From CAVYGM01 sp963768025 (lineage in GTDB: Bacteria > Bacteroidota > Bacteroidia > Cytophagales > Spirosomataceae), in contig CAVYGM010000026.1 in the NCBI GenBank assembly GCA_963768025.1, positions 310,001-374,000 on the forward strand: a stretch of DNA of 64,000 bases, read 5' to 3'. This document shows, one piece after another, positions 1 through 9,720 of this stretch. Positions within the stretch are counted from its first letter, which is position 1, and each line of letters starts with the position of its first letter. Both the position numbers and the translations under genes were made by a program. The notes beneath the pieces were generated by a model. That model saw only the letters and a list, made by a program, of their open reading frames with translations. It had not been told where the DNA came from and made no database searches.

Positions 1-2382
1 ATAGACTCGGCGATTTGTTCCCGGTTCATGATGGAGCCGATTTGACCCATGTAAGGGCCTTTCATGGTTTCCCCTTTGCTGATGCTATGGCAAGCCACGC
101 ACCCTTGATTGGTGAAAAGTGTTTTTCCGAGGGATGGATCGCCTTTGATTTTGTCCATTGCCAGCATCACGTCTTCGATCGACGATTCACCCACTTGTCC
201 CTTTTTATTTCTTATTTTTTCAAGGTCTACCTTCACCTCCTCCTTGACGGCTACCACCGGCTCGTCGGTCCCCAACTCGGGAATAGCCAGGCGAAGGCGG
301 CTATTGAGATCCTCGAAAAACTGCTTGTCGGACGATTTTTCAACTTCGGCTACCAGCAGAGTTTTGATGGCGGGCGACGACTCCCAGGTTATGCCTTTGT
401 AATAAGGACCGTGCGTATCAGGGCGGGTACTCCACCACCACGAGCCATCATAAGGAGCCTCCTGTTTGTACAAGCGGGCCACGGTAGTCAATATTTGCTT
501 TTTCAGATTTTCATCGGAAGTGTTTTTGTAGGCAGCCATGAGGCCGTTCACCGCTTTCGAATCGTGCATGTAGCGCAGCGCCCACAAGGCTAACGTCGAA
601 TTTTTGGTACCAATAGCCTTCACACTTTCGTCTACCGCGTCCAGGCTTACCAATGCCTTCACCGCCAGATGGGGAAGTACTATGGATGCGTTAGGTGTGG
701 CATGCGGCCCTTCGGTATTCATGGCCGGAGCCACAAAAGACGACGGAACCGGAATGTTTAGCAAGGCCTGAATCGCTTCCTTGCGGTTCAGGCGACCTAG
801 ACCTACGATGGCGGCCGCTTTTACCCGTTCAGAAGGATCGTTGAGTGCTTTCATAAATGGATCAACGGGGGCGGCGGCCGCGATGGCTTTGCGATCGCTG
901 AGAGCCCGCAGGGCAAACTCCCGCATGGCGGATTCTTCGCTCAGCTTCACCAGATTGGCGATTCCGCTGGCACCCGTTATTTGGGTGTAGGTGTACATTC
1001 CCGCCACCCTGGCTTCGAGTGAATTACTTTTGTCGGCCGTTACCTTCCAGGCGGCATCAGCAGCCTGCTTGGCGGGACGAAGGAGAAGTTCCTGCTGAGC
1101 GGCCATCCGGGCTACACTGCTGGCCGAAGCCAACTGAGTTGTGAGTTGCTTGACCGATGCTTTTTTGAGATTCACAAAAGGCTTGTACGACCAGTTCTTG
1201 GGTACGGCCCGCACCACAAAACCCTTGGCGGGATTCCCCGAGTAGCCCGCCCCATCCCAGGCCGACAGGTACATGCGCCCCGAGGCATCGACGTCCACGT
1301 CGGTAATCTGGGCTAGTTTTATGAACTCTTCTTCTTTTTGAGTAAAGCTGGGGCCATCAGGCTGTACCCGATGAATGTACAGTTGGCTCCGGCCCCAATC
1401 GGCCATCATGCGGTACTTTGTTGTATTTTTCGGGCCAGGTAGGTTCATCCATGAATAAGGAACCCGTACCCGAGCCGCCACCTACATCGACCAGGGCGGG
1501 GATGATTTCTTCGGTAAAATGCTTGAAAAGAACAGGATAGCCGTATTCGCCCGACTGCATCTGATGGCTGAACCGAATGTTCCAGCCACCGCCGTCGTTG
1601 GTATTGTCCCGCGCAAAAATATTCATGTAAGGGTCAATCGCCACGTCGTAGATGTTACGCATACCGTGGGTGTACACTTCCATTTCGGTACCGTCCGGCC
1701 TTACCCGCACAATACCACCGCCTAGCAGGGTCATTTTTTTGCCGGAACGGTCTACCGCGTCGTGAAAACCAAAGTCACCCACGGCAATGTATATCCAGCC
1801 GTCGATCCCCATTCGGATACCGTTGGTGGCGTGGTCAGTGCCGCGGCTTTGCATAAACTTGGGCGAACTGATATTTTCGATCAGCGGTTTGGACGGACCG
1901 TCGGCCACACCATCCTGGTTGTTGTCCTCAAATACCACCAGGTCCATGCCGGTGGCCTTCCCGGTTTCGGCGGAGAACGTAGTATGAAGTACAAATACCT
2001 GGTCGCCCTGCGCGATGATACCCCGTGGATTATCTACCATTGCAAAGGTAGTATGCTTGTCTACCTTACCGTCGTTATTGTTATCCACCAGCTTCACAAT
2101 GCTGCCTTTATTCGGCTTTTTACCCAGCGAGCCCATCATGTCCACGCCCACATACACTTCGCCGGTTGGGGCAACGGCCAGACAAGCCGGGCTGGGGGTC
2201 AGATCAGATCCGGAAAAATGCGTGATGGTAAGCTCGGAAGGCCATTTGGCGGCATTGGGCAGGGAGTCTGCCGTAACCACCGGTAAGTAGGTGTAGTTTT
2301 TATTCGGATTAATTTGCTGAAAATTCAACAGTAAAATCAGAAAGGAGAAAACCAAACCGAGGGTAATTTTGAACATAATCAA
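1..2382 (-). CDS. PVC-type heme-binding CxxCH protein (membrane-bound dehydrogenase-like), partial, frameshifted
   Basis: Secreted beta-propeller dehydrogenase-like protein with a C-terminal cytochrome c part. The N-terminus (start at 2382) carries a signal-like hydrophobic stretch, then propeller sequence with NGIRMG..GWIYIAVGD and RVRPDGTEMEVYTHGMRN, typical of this family. At about 1410 one extra base breaks the frame just before MMADWGRSQLYIHR; downstream of it the reading continues through HEAT-like repeats to a CVACH heme motif near 100-85. The C-terminus runs off the window. Function is probably periplasmic oxidation of a sugar or alcohol with electron transfer to heme, by family analogy only. 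The neighbouring sugar isomerase and GH113-like genes on the same strand fit carbohydrate use. Confidence 0.8.
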
Positions 2383-2500
2383 TCTTTTTTAGAAGTAAAT
2401 CTGGTTAAATAGGAAAAAGAAAATCCTGCTTACAAAGAAGACGAAAATTAGAGGAAACTACCGGAAAGGTGGAATAGTAGCCCTTCATTTGCTTTTGAAG

Positions 2501-2860
2501 TCAAGCGTCGCCTCGGGCCCAGTTCATGGCAGTAATCCTATTTTTACGATCGAAGTACTGTACGGTGGCGGAGGTGAAGGGTTTCATGAATCCAGTCATC
2601 CACTTTTGCCATTTTTCTTCACCCACCATGGCTACCCGGTTGAAATCATCGGCGTGGTTGAGGTCGAATTTCAAATCCTGCCAGGCGGCTGGGAGGTCCC
2701 ATCCTTCAAAATCGTCCATTTCCCAGTATAGGTTTAGTTTTCCATACTGGGCAATTTTGGCTTCCAACACCGGCACGAGCTTCTCGTAGTCACTACCTGT
2801 GAGCTCCCCTGAGAAATGCAGCGCTATAAAATTATCACTGTCTTCGGTTACGTGGTACAT
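2501..2860 (-). CDS. SpoIIAA-like STAS-domain protein
   Basis: A 119-residue cytoplasmic protein without signal peptide. The alternating pattern (HFSGELTGSDYEKLVPVLEA, then YWEMDDFEGWDLPAAWQDLKF) matches the SpoIIAA-like/DUF3478 family, small STAS-fold proteins that often begin with an FSG-x-LT motif. Length is normal for the family. The biochemical role of these proteins is not established. It lies alone between the propeller/heme gene and the GH113-like gene, all on the minus strand, with about 90-120 base gaps, so an operon is possible but not shown. Confidence 0.75.
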   Translation of the reverse strand: MYHVTEDSDNFIALHFSGELTGSDYEKLVPVLEAKIAQYGKLNLYWEMDDFEGWDLPAAWQDLKFDLNHADDFNRVAMVGEEKWQKWMTGFMKPFTSATVQYFDRKNRITAMNWARGDA

Positions 2861-2954
2861 AGGTTAAAAAGTTATGGGTGTAGGAAAATCACCTAAAAAA
2901 CGGTTGTAAGTATTCATTGGTTTTAGAGTAGGCGATTTAACTCAAAAAAGTGCC

Positions 2955-3983
2955 TTATTTTTTGTAGTACTCATGCAAAACCGACGCAGCATGTTTGTTT
3001 TGGGGCGAGAAAGGATCTCTGGCTCTTCCTTCGGTGGGTAGGTTTGGGAACCACTTCCACACAAACCCTCCCGCCATCCAATCTTTCCGCCAAACCTCTT
3101 CGAACAAAGCCTGGTAGGCGTCAGCCTGCACCTTTTCGTTTTCGGGTTGAGTACGATCGGTTTCCCACGGCCGGCGTAAGGCATAGTCGGAGCTGACATA
3201 GCCAAACTCCGTGAATAGGATGGGTTTTTGGTGTTTGGATGAAAATTTTTCTAACGCCTTACTATGCAGTTGCCAGCCTTTTCTGATTTCTTCGGTGGAG
3301 GGGGCTCGTTCTTCGGAAAGCGGAAAGTAGGCATCCACGCCTACATAATCCAGTTCGTGCCAGAAGGGTACATCCTGGTAGGTGTCCCAGTTTTCGGCGT
3401 AAGTGAGCTTGCCCTTGTATATCTCTTTGATTTCTCCGATTATTTTAAACCAGAATTTTGGGCGTTTCTTCACGAACGTCTGCATTTCGGTAGCAATGCA
3501 ATAAAGTTCTACATCGGTACTTTCTGCAATTCGGGCAAATTCCAACAGGTAGTCGCCGTACTGTTTTTCGAATACTTGCCATTCAGCCTCTGTTTTTAGA
3601 TCAAAATGACCCGTAAACGTTCCGTGGCTGATCCACATGTGTGGTTTTAGCATGACTTTCAGGCCATTTTTGTGCGCCATATCCACGCAATGCGCCACCC
3701 CGGCCGGTGATTCTCCCCACCATTTCCATTTATTGTCCCTTCCATAAACAAAGTTAGGGGTACCTTCTTCACAAAATCCATACGGCATCAGGGATACCCA
3801 TTCGGCATTTATCTGCTTGACCGGGAGATAACAGGAATCCATCACTGAGTCGCGGGGAGCTACGAAGGATACGCCTTTGAGCCTGGTACCTTCGTACTGA
3901 AAAGGCTTGTCTTGCATGGTAGAGCACGAGAAAATACTCCCGATCAAAGCGCCAATCCAACTAATGATAAATAGGTAGTTCAT
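2955..3983 (-). CDS. GH113-like glycoside hydrolase, probable lipoprotein
   Basis: A 342-residue TIM-barrel protein of the glycoside hydrolase family 113 type (beta-mannanase-like). The N-terminus has a hydrophobic stretch ending in FSC (Cys20), a plausible but non-ideal lipobox. Barrel strands are visible as LKVMLKPHMW, ELYCIATEMQ (candidate acid/base Glu), LDYVGVDAYFPL and PILFTEFGY (candidate nucleophile Glu). The end GGFVWKWFPN is typical of the fold. Substrate cannot be deduced. Neighbouring sugar isomerase 70 bases upstream on the same strand suggests a carbohydrate locus. Confidence 0.72.
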   Translation of the reverse strand: MNYLFIISWIGALIGSIFSCSTMQDKPFQYEGTRLKGVSFVAPRDSVMDSCYLPVKQINAEWVSLMPYGFCEEGTPNFVYGRDNKWKWWGESPAGVAHCVDMAHKNGLKVMLKPHMWISHGTFTGHFDLKTEAEWQVFEKQYGDYLLEFARIAESTDVELYCIATEMQTFVKKRPKFWFKIIGEIKEIYKGKLTYAENWDTYQDVPFWHELDYVGVDAYFPLSEERAPSTEEIRKGWQLHSKALEKFSSKHQKPILFTEFGYVSSDYALRRPWETDRTQPENEKVQADAYQALFEEVWRKDWMAGGFVWKWFPNLPTEGRARDPFSPQNKHAASVLHEYYKK

Positions 3984-4053
3984 TGTAAATCAGATTTTTT
4001 AAAAAAGGGACTGGGAGTCATACCCATACGTTACCAAGACCAAAGGTCTAAAT

Positions 4054-4974
4054 TTAACCTAAAAATTGATTAATGTAATTTCGGCTAGTCAGGATGGCGG
4101 ATTTGACATCCGAACTACTTCCTTCGTAGGCTTTATCCTCCACCTCAATCACCACGGGGCCCCGGTACCGGACGTCGGTGAGGGCCGCAAAGAAGTCGCG
4201 CCAGTTCACATCCCCAAGACCAGGTAGCTTGGGAGAATGGTATTCCAGCGGGTTGGCCATGATCCCCACCTGATCGAGCTTATCCTTATATACCTTAACG
4301 TCTTTGAGGTGAATGTGGTGTAGTCGATCGCGGAATTGGTAAATGGGTTTTATTTCGTCCATCATCTGCCACATCATGTGCGAGGGGTCATAGTTCAGGC
4401 CGAAAGCCCGGCTGGGGATGATATCAAACATCCGGTTCCAAACCGACGGGCTGATGGCCAGGTTTTTGCCGCCAGGCCATTCGTCGTTGGTGAAAAACAT
4501 CGGACAGTTTTCGATGGCCAGGTTGATGTTGTTCTCCTCGGCTACCTTTACAATGCCCGGCCACACATCGGCAAATTGGGCCAGATTATCACTGATGTTT
4601 TTCGTAGGATCGCGACCGATAAAGGTGGTAACCACCGGTACGCCTAGCTTGGCCGCCCCCTTGATCACCTCCTTGATATGCTCCACGTAATAGAGCGCTT
4701 TTTCTTGATCGGGATCCAGCGGATTTGGATAATAGCCAAGGGCCGAAATGCTCACATTTTTGGCCGCGAGGGTAGCACCTAGCTCCTTTATTTTTTGGTC
4801 AGTGAGGTTGGATACGTCAATGTGAGACACACCGGCGTAGCGGCGGGTATCGGCATTGCTGGTTGGCCAGCACATCATTTCTACACAGGCAAAACCATGC
4901 TCCGAAGCGAAACTTACGACATCATCGAAGCCAAATTCACCAAGAATGGCACTTACAAATCCTAATTTGAACAT
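4054..4974 (-). CDS. Sugar phosphate isomerase/epimerase family protein
   Basis: TIM-barrel protein of the xylose-isomerase-like/AP endonuclease 2 superfamily, about 306 residues. I chose the ATG at 4974 (MFKLGFVSAILGEF) since the further upstream reading lacks family-like sequence. Metal-binding residues typical of the fold are visible: Glu in INLAIENCPMF, Asp/His in NYDPSHMMW, His in HHIHLKDVK and Glu in PVVIEVEDK. It probably isomerizes or epimerizes a sugar or polyol in the cytoplasm; substrate unknown. It is the first gene of the minus-strand group at the left edge. Confidence 0.82.
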   Translation of the reverse strand: MFKLGFVSAILGEFGFDDVVSFASEHGFACVEMMCWPTSNADTRRYAGVSHIDVSNLTDQKIKELGATLAAKNVSISALGYYPNPLDPDQEKALYYVEHIKEVIKGAAKLGVPVVTTFIGRDPTKNISDNLAQFADVWPGIVKVAEENNINLAIENCPMFFTNDEWPGGKNLAISPSVWNRMFDIIPSRAFGLNYDPSHMMWQMMDEIKPIYQFRDRLHHIHLKDVKVYKDKLDQVGIMANPLEYHSPKLPGLGDVNWRDFFAALTDVRYRGPVVIEVEDKAYEGSSSDVKSAILTSRNYINQFLG

Positions 4975-5282
4975 ATTGTTTGGTAGTTTGGAATACAAGG
5001 TTTGGCAAAGGTACCACTCAAACGAGATGGGAACTAGGATTAGATTTTTACACAAAAGACCGCCCAATTGGAAATTTCACGAAAATATCGTCCATTTTTT
5101 ACAAGGATCCATCAATTCGGGCAACCGTTCATCCAAATCCGATAATGCAAAATTGTCCTGGGTTTAGTAATATTGACTTACAATCGCAGCAAGAACGAGT
5201 AAAACAGTGCCCTGGTACCAACCACCAGGCCGACGGCTGCTTGGGATCATTAGTCGAAACATGTACCTAAACCTTACAAAGA
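4975..5282. other. Intergenic region between divergent genes
   Basis: About 308 bases without a credible gene, separating the minus-strand isomerase from the plus-strand coiled-coil cassette. It must hold promoters for both directions. I see only a 6-bp inverted repeat CCTGGT (5211-5216) / ACCAGG (5224-5229); no convincing -33/-7 pair was identified. Confidence 0.5.
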
Positions 5283-5945
5283 ATGGCAGAACCTGAAAAA
5301 AGTTTGGGAAAGAGATTGCTTGGCTTCTTTATTAATGAAGCTGAAACTCGGGTCACCCCTGTCCCCCCGGCGATAACACCCGCTACCCCTCCGGTTAAGG
5401 TACCTAATTCGGCTGGTACGGCTGACATAAATCGAAAATTCGTTGAGCATTTTGTGGACTTACTTGAGAAAGCAAACCTGCCCGGCCCTGATTATTTCGA
5501 ATTCAAACAGGCCCTAAAAAGTATGGATGGGCTGGGACTAGACGAGGCCAAGCAGTACCTGGCGTCTTGGGCGAGTTTTAAAGCTATGGGCGGAGTGAGT
5601 GACCCATCGGTGCTAACTACCTCGGCGGGGCAGTACATTGCCGTCCTGAACAAGGATCGAACGGCTTTTTTGAAAGATGTGGAAAAGGCAATTAATGAAC
5701 GGGTAGGTTCGCTGAATAAGGAATTAGTAAAATTGCAGGAAGATAATAAGACCTACGCCCAGCAGATTGTGGAGTTGCAGCGAAAAATAAGTGACAATAA
5801 CGGCCGCCTCGAAAAGATTAACGAAGATATCCAACAGCAGAGTGCCAAAATAAACGAGAACCGCGATAGCTACGATATCACCTACCATAGCTTCGTGGAG
5901 CAGATCAATTTGGATGTGACGAAGATTAAGAACTACCTGAGGTAA
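5283..5945 (+). CDS. Coiled-coil protein, first gene of ASKHA/coiled-coil cassette
   Basis: Soluble 220-residue protein of unrecognised family. A short N-terminal segment (KSLGKRLLGFFIN) could be amphipathic. A Pro/Thr-rich linker (residues 25-45) follows, then a helical domain (FVEHFVDLLEKANLPGPDYF, up to about 110), then a long coiled coil (about 125-205: heptad-like VGSLNKELVKLQEDNKTYAQ and VELQRKISDNNGRLEKINED). No signal peptide or membrane span. It is followed at 132 bases by a membrane/coiled-coil gene and then a membrane-anchored ASKHA-like gene, all plus strand, so a shared assembly is inferred. Function unknown. Confidence 0.7.
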   Translation: MAEPEKSLGKRLLGFFINEAETRVTPVPPAITPATPPVKVPNSAGTADINRKFVEHFVDLLEKANLPGPDYFEFKQALKSMDGLGLDEAKQYLASWASFKAMGGVSDPSVLTTSAGQYIAVLNKDRTAFLKDVEKAINERVGSLNKELVKLQEDNKTYAQQIVELQRKISDNNGRLEKINEDIQQQSAKINENRDSYDITYHSFVEQINLDVTKIKNYLR

Positions 5946-6077
5946 AGAAAAGTAAGGTAGAATGTATGAATGGCTATTGGAATACAAAAAATTCATTCAT
6001 TCACTCCTTCCGGACGGCATCCGCTCATTCTATTATTTTTGATTCATCCTATCAATCACTCATTTAAAATTATATCC

Positions 6078-7090
6078 ATGGCAACACCAGACTTTTCTCA
6101 AATCGGCGGTCCTCGGATGATGCCCGCAAATCGTACTGGTCCAAACCGGAAGGGATTACTTCTCTGCTTTTTCTGGGAGCGGCAGGCGCTGTGGCCTTAT
6201 ATTACTGGAATAAAATGGCCATTTTCTAATCGAAGTAACCCAGAATACGCTATATCTCGGTTTTTTGCTGGCTGCCTTGCCGGGTTTGTTTTTCTATTTA
6301 CGAGTAAGGATGTCCGTACCGCTGTCTTCTTTCTCTTCAAGACATTGATGCGCAAAATTACGGGTACGATCATCAAGCTGGATCCGATTGCAATCATGAA
6401 GATTTACATTGACGATCTGAAAGAAAAACGCGAGAAAATGCAGGGACAGATCAATATTCTGGCTGGTCAACTGGTGAAATTGAACAAGAAAATCAACGAG
6501 AATAACGAGAAGATCAAACAGAAATTTGCCGAAGCCAACAAAGCCACCGAACTCTCGACAATCCGGGAATGCAGGAAACGGCTCAGCTGGCAACTATTGA
6601 AGGCGCAGGTTTGCAGGAAATGAACGAAAAGTTGTTTCCCTTGCAGCGTAATATGAAAACCATTCTGGAATTTATGGAAAAGGTGAACAAGAGCGCCGAC
6701 TACATTATCAAGGAAACGGAAATCAAAGTCAAACTTAAAGAAGCGGAGTACCAGATTGTCAAAGAAAGCTCTAATGCGCTCCGTACTGCGGTCAGTATTT
6801 TCAAAGGCAATCCCGACAAAAAGTTCTATTTCGACGAATCGATGGAATACATTCAGGATGACATGAGCCTGAAACTGGGCGAAATGAAACGAGCAATGGA
6901 TCTGTCGATGGACTTTATCAATGGCGTTGACGTTCAGAACGGCATACTGTCTGACAAAGGTCAGAAGATGCTGGAAGCTTACAATCAGGGAGAGTTTACG
7001 CTGGTCAACCTGGATGCGCCCGATCCGATACCTACCACCATTCCGCTCAATCCACCGAAGGACACCAGTTACCGGGGACTTTTGGATTAA
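6078..7090 (+). CDS. Membrane-anchored coiled-coil protein, multiply frameshifted
   Basis: Starting at ATG 6078, the protein can be followed across four frame changes (about 6110, 6230, 6298, 6565), each equivalent to one missing base. The reconstructed order is: short N-terminus, YWSKPEGITSLLFLGAAGAV (first membrane span), TLYLGFLLAALPGLFFYL (second span), a basic segment, a coiled coil (DDLKEKREKMQGQINILAGQ onwards), and a helical C-terminal domain (EMNEKLFPLQRNMKTILEFM to the stop at 7090). Total is about 335 residues. I recognise no family. The second gene of the cassette; it likely sits in the inner membrane with the coiled coil in the cytoplasm. The breaks look like sequence errors because every segment keeps coherent protein-like sequence. 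Confidence 0.6.
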
Positions 7091-7096
7091 TGTTAG

Positions 7097-7229
7097 AATG
7101 ATAGAATGAGTGAATGATAGAATAGAAAAGTTCCTGGTAAAGTAAATCTATCATCATTCACTCATTTCTGCAATCATCATTCCAGCATTCCAGCATTCCA
7201 ACATTCTATCATTCACTCATTCTATCATT
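7097..7229. repeat. Intergenic inverted repeat, perfect 27-bp arms
   Basis: Arms at 7097-7123 and 7203-7229 are exact reverse complements. Each arm is itself an 11-base direct repeat AATGATAGAAT around GAGTG. The 79-base loop holds further copies of related words (ATCATCATTCACTCATT at 7152-7168; CATTCCAGCATTCCAGCATTCC near 7178-7200). Similar ATTCATTCACTC-type sequence lies in the previous gap at 5985-6060. It could form a long hairpin between the second and third cassette genes. Confidence 0.85.
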
Positions 7230-7236
7230 ACAAATC

Positions 7237-8267
7237 ATGAAACGACTTACAGTTGCCGGACGCTTGTTGATTACCGCCCTAATTCTGGCGGCGCTCTACT
7301 TTGGTTTCACCTATTTTGGTGGACAAAAAATGCTCGAATCCGTAGCCGACAAAGCAAAAACCGAAGAAACCACCGACTCGGAATACAAAGTACCCGAACC
7401 AGAAGCTACTAACACGAGTGGACCGGCTGCGGAAGATACGCTACGCGAGTGATGGGTCATCGTCGCCATTTACCTACAAAGCCCCGGACCCGGTCAATGG
7501 TACCTTGAAAGGCGTGGTGGAACTCGGTGCCAGTGGATTCAATTCCTTCATTATTACCGTAGACCCCCAAAAACGCTGGAAACTCGAAAAAGCGGAGTTT
7601 GGAAATAGTCTTGTGACCGAAAATATGGCCACGGAAGAGGATATCCGGATGGGCCTGAAAAAGTACATTGGAAGGATGCTCGATTACGGGGTTGGCGGCA
7701 AGAATATCCACTTTGTAGTGAGTTCCGGAGCCGCGAAAGCCGACGTTACCCAGAAAATTACCAAAGCCCTTAAATCTCTGGGCTACCAGGTGAATCAGGT
7801 GACACCGGCTCAGGAAGGCCAATTGGCTTTGAAATCGGTACTTCCCGCGGAGTACGGCAGCAAATGCCTTCGTGACCGACATTGGCTCGGGAAACACCAA
7901 AATTTCCTGGATGGAGGGAGGACAGGTGAAAGCCCTCGAAACCTATGGTTCCAAGTATTATCAGGAGGGCCAGAGCGACGAGAAAGTATACAGCGAGGTA
8001 GCCGGAACGGCAAAGCAAATCCCAGCAGGACTTCGCAAAACCTGCTTCATCATTGGGGGGGTACCTTTCGAACTGGCCAAAGAAGTACGTAAGGGGAAAG
8101 AACGTTATACGGTTCTGAAAGCACCAGATGCGTACAAACTGGAAAACGCCAAGTCCAAGGCTGGGGTCAATATCTATAAAGCCATTGCCGATGCCACGGG
8201 TACCGATCAGTTCGTATTCGACTGGGATGCTAATTTTACCATTGGCTTTTTGTTAGGATTGCCCTGA
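7237..8267 (+). CDS. Membrane-anchored Ppx/GppA-like (ASKHA superfamily) protein, frameshifted
   Basis: Reconstructed as one protein of about 343 residues from ATG 7237 to the stop at 8267, with frame changes near 7440-7450 and 7862. An N-terminal membrane span (LLITALILAALYFGFTYFG) is followed by an acidic Pro/Thr-rich linker and an ASKHA-type domain: VVELGASGFNSFIITVD (phosphate-1-like), a middle part with VVSSGAAKADV and TPAQEGQLALKSVLP, then AFVTDIGSGNTKISW (phosphate-2-like, compare DIGGGST of Ppx/GppA) and FIIGGVPFEL. The order resembles Ppx/GppA phosphatases or actin-like ATPases, but the family is not one I can name. It is the last gene of the cassette, before a terminator. Confidence 0.62.
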
Positions 8268-8287
8268 ATAGAATTCTCAGCCAATTT

Positions 8288-8324
8288 GGAGTAGCTTACC
8301 TTCGGGTGGCTACTCCTTTTTTTT
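8288..8324 (+). terminator. Rho-independent terminator after the coiled-coil cassette
   Basis: Stem GGAGTAGC (8288-8295) pairs with GCTACTCC (8309-8316), with inner ACC/GGT pairing, followed by a run of eight T. It closes the three-gene transcription unit. Confidence 0.85.
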
Positions 8325-8404
8325 ATGGGATTTGCGGATAATTATAGATATTTACGATCTTCCGAGCGACACAGTAGAACCCTGATTATGACGATCCTGA
8401 AATT

Positions 8405-8905
8405 ATGACGCTGAGCGATGTATACGCCTACCTGTCGCAGAATCCCCTGCCGATTCTCCTGTATTTTATAGCCTTACCCCTCCTGGCGTGGGTGATGGGC
8501 GGCGTAGCCGAGGGGAGCCGGGAGGTCGTTTCCTGGTCGTATGCCTACGCGGTATTGGTGTATGCGGTTTGCATTCCGGGTATTTTTGCGGTTACGCTCA
8601 ATATTTACCTGTTCCTGTTCGAACGGCAGAGTATCTGGGAGGCCGACTTACTTTTGCAATTCCTGCCGATTGTGTCCATGGTACTAACGCTCATGATCAT
8701 AAAAGCAAAAATACCTTTTGCCCTCATACCCGGTTTTGGAAAACTTTCGGGCTTCCTTACCCTGCTGGCTGCCCTCATGGGTACCATGTGGATGCTGGAT
8801 CGGATGCGGCTCATTGCCTTTACGTACGTCCCGTTTTCAGCCCTGGTGGTAGGTTTTTTGCTGGTACTGGTGATGATTCGTTTTGGGTGGAGCAAATTAT
8901 TCTAA
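8405..8905 (+). CDS. Polytopic membrane protein of unknown function
   Basis: A 166-residue protein with about five predicted membrane spans (PLPILLYFIALPLLAWVMGG, YAVLVYAVCIPGIFAVTLNI, a third at LLLQFLPIVSMVLTLMII, a fourth at LSGFLTLLAALMGTMWML, and the C-terminal FSALVVGFLLVLVMIRFG). No motif tells the function. It ends two bases before the ATG of the following lipoprotein gene, which implies co-translation. Belongs to a four-gene run ending in the methyltransferase, but its link to DNA modification is not shown. Confidence 0.7.
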   Translation: MTLSDVYAYLSQNPLPILLYFIALPLLAWVMGGVAEGSREVVSWSYAYAVLVYAVCIPGIFAVTLNIYLFLFERQSIWEADLLLQFLPIVSMVLTLMIIKAKIPFALIPGFGKLSGFLTLLAALMGTMWMLDRMRLIAFTYVPFSALVVGFLLVLVMIRFGWSKLF

Positions 8906-8907
8906 AA

Positions 8908-9720
8908 ATGAAAATCCTGTTGGTGGTTTGGGTAGGGGTGTGTTTGGTAAGCTGCCAACCCAAAGATCCGTTGCTGGCCACCTGGAAAATTAGCCGGGTG
9001 ACCTATACGCCAAGTGGGATGGCTACGCCCGAATCCTTCAAAAAAGGCCTGCAATGGCAGGAACTGGGCAACAACCTGCAAAACTCCACGTTTGCCCTTT
9101 ACGAAGGCGAACAAAGTTCCTTTTTTTCTACCAGAACACCCTTTCGCCAGGGGCGATGGTTTAGGGAAGGAAACTACCTCGAATTGAGTATGGATGAAAA
9201 TGCACGGTCGTACCAATTTGAAATACGCAACCTGGACGAAATGAGTTTGAGTCTGTTGATGATAGATAAAAATTTGACGGATGGAGAGTTAACCCTGGTG
9301 TGTACCAAAAGTGACCAATACATTCACGACGGAGTAGATCTGCTCTCGCCCGAACAAAATGAGTGGCGGGAAAAACCGGCCAAGAAAGAGACCGCCGAAC
9401 AAATAAAAGCCCGGACGAAAGCCCATCTCGAGTACCTGATTCATTACTTTGAAGGCGTGGTGGAGAAAAAGCAGACTTATTTCGAAACCGAAATTATAAG
9501 TACCCCCTTTGTATTTTATTCCCACGCCTTGGGTCTCAGTCGTGATTCCAGGTTTTCGAAGCGCTGGCAGGAATCTTTTTTTGATCAGGAGGATGCCGCC
9601 ATTGCTTATGATCTTTTGAAAGCTGGGTTAAAAAGTGTGAGCAGATACCCCAAAGCGGAAACGTTTACCAAAGAGTACCTACTGGCTTTTCAACAAATGC
9701 GCCGCTACTTTGATCAATAA
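8908..9720 (+). CDS. Lipoprotein of unknown function
   Basis: About 270 residues starting at ATG 8908, directly after the upstream stop. The N-terminus MKILLVVWVGVCLVSC is a signal peptide with lipobox LVSC. The first half (LLATWKISRVTYTP, GRWFREGNYLELSMDENA, YQFEIRNLDEMSLSL) has the look of a lipocalin-like beta domain found in Bacteroidota; the second half is helical (AEQIKARTKAHLEYLIHYFE). A longer in-frame opening upstream overlaps the membrane protein gene and was not used. The stop overlaps the start region of the nuclease gene. Confidence 0.72.
   Translation: MKILLVVWVGVCLVSCQPKDPLLATWKISRVTYTPSGMATPESFKKGLQWQELGNNLQNSTFALYEGEQSSFFSTRTPFRQGRWFREGNYLELSMDENARSYQFEIRNLDEMSLSLLMIDKNLTDGELTLVCTKSDQYIHDGVDLLSPEQNEWREKPAKKETAEQIKARTKAHLEYLIHYFEGVVEKKQTYFETEIISTPFVFYSHALGLSRDSRFSKRWQESFFDQEDAAIAYDLLKAGLKSVSRYPKAETFTKEYLLAFQQMRRYFDQ

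Noticed and set aside
1519..2290. Several plus-strand open frames opposite the heme/propeller gene
   Set aside because: They mirror codons of the conserved minus-strand protein and have no recognisable domains.
5211..5229. Operator upstream of the coiled-coil cassette
   Set aside because: The 6-bp inverted repeat CCTGGT/ACCAGG is too short to separate from chance.
7091..7236. CRISPR array or minisatellite
   Set aside because: Repeated words are short and irregular, without constant spacers or neighbouring cas genes; an inverted repeat describes it better.
8488..8907. A longer N-terminus for the lipoprotein gene in the frame overlapping the membrane protein
   Set aside because: The overlapping reading is not family-like, whereas ATG 8908 gives a perfect lipoprotein signal.
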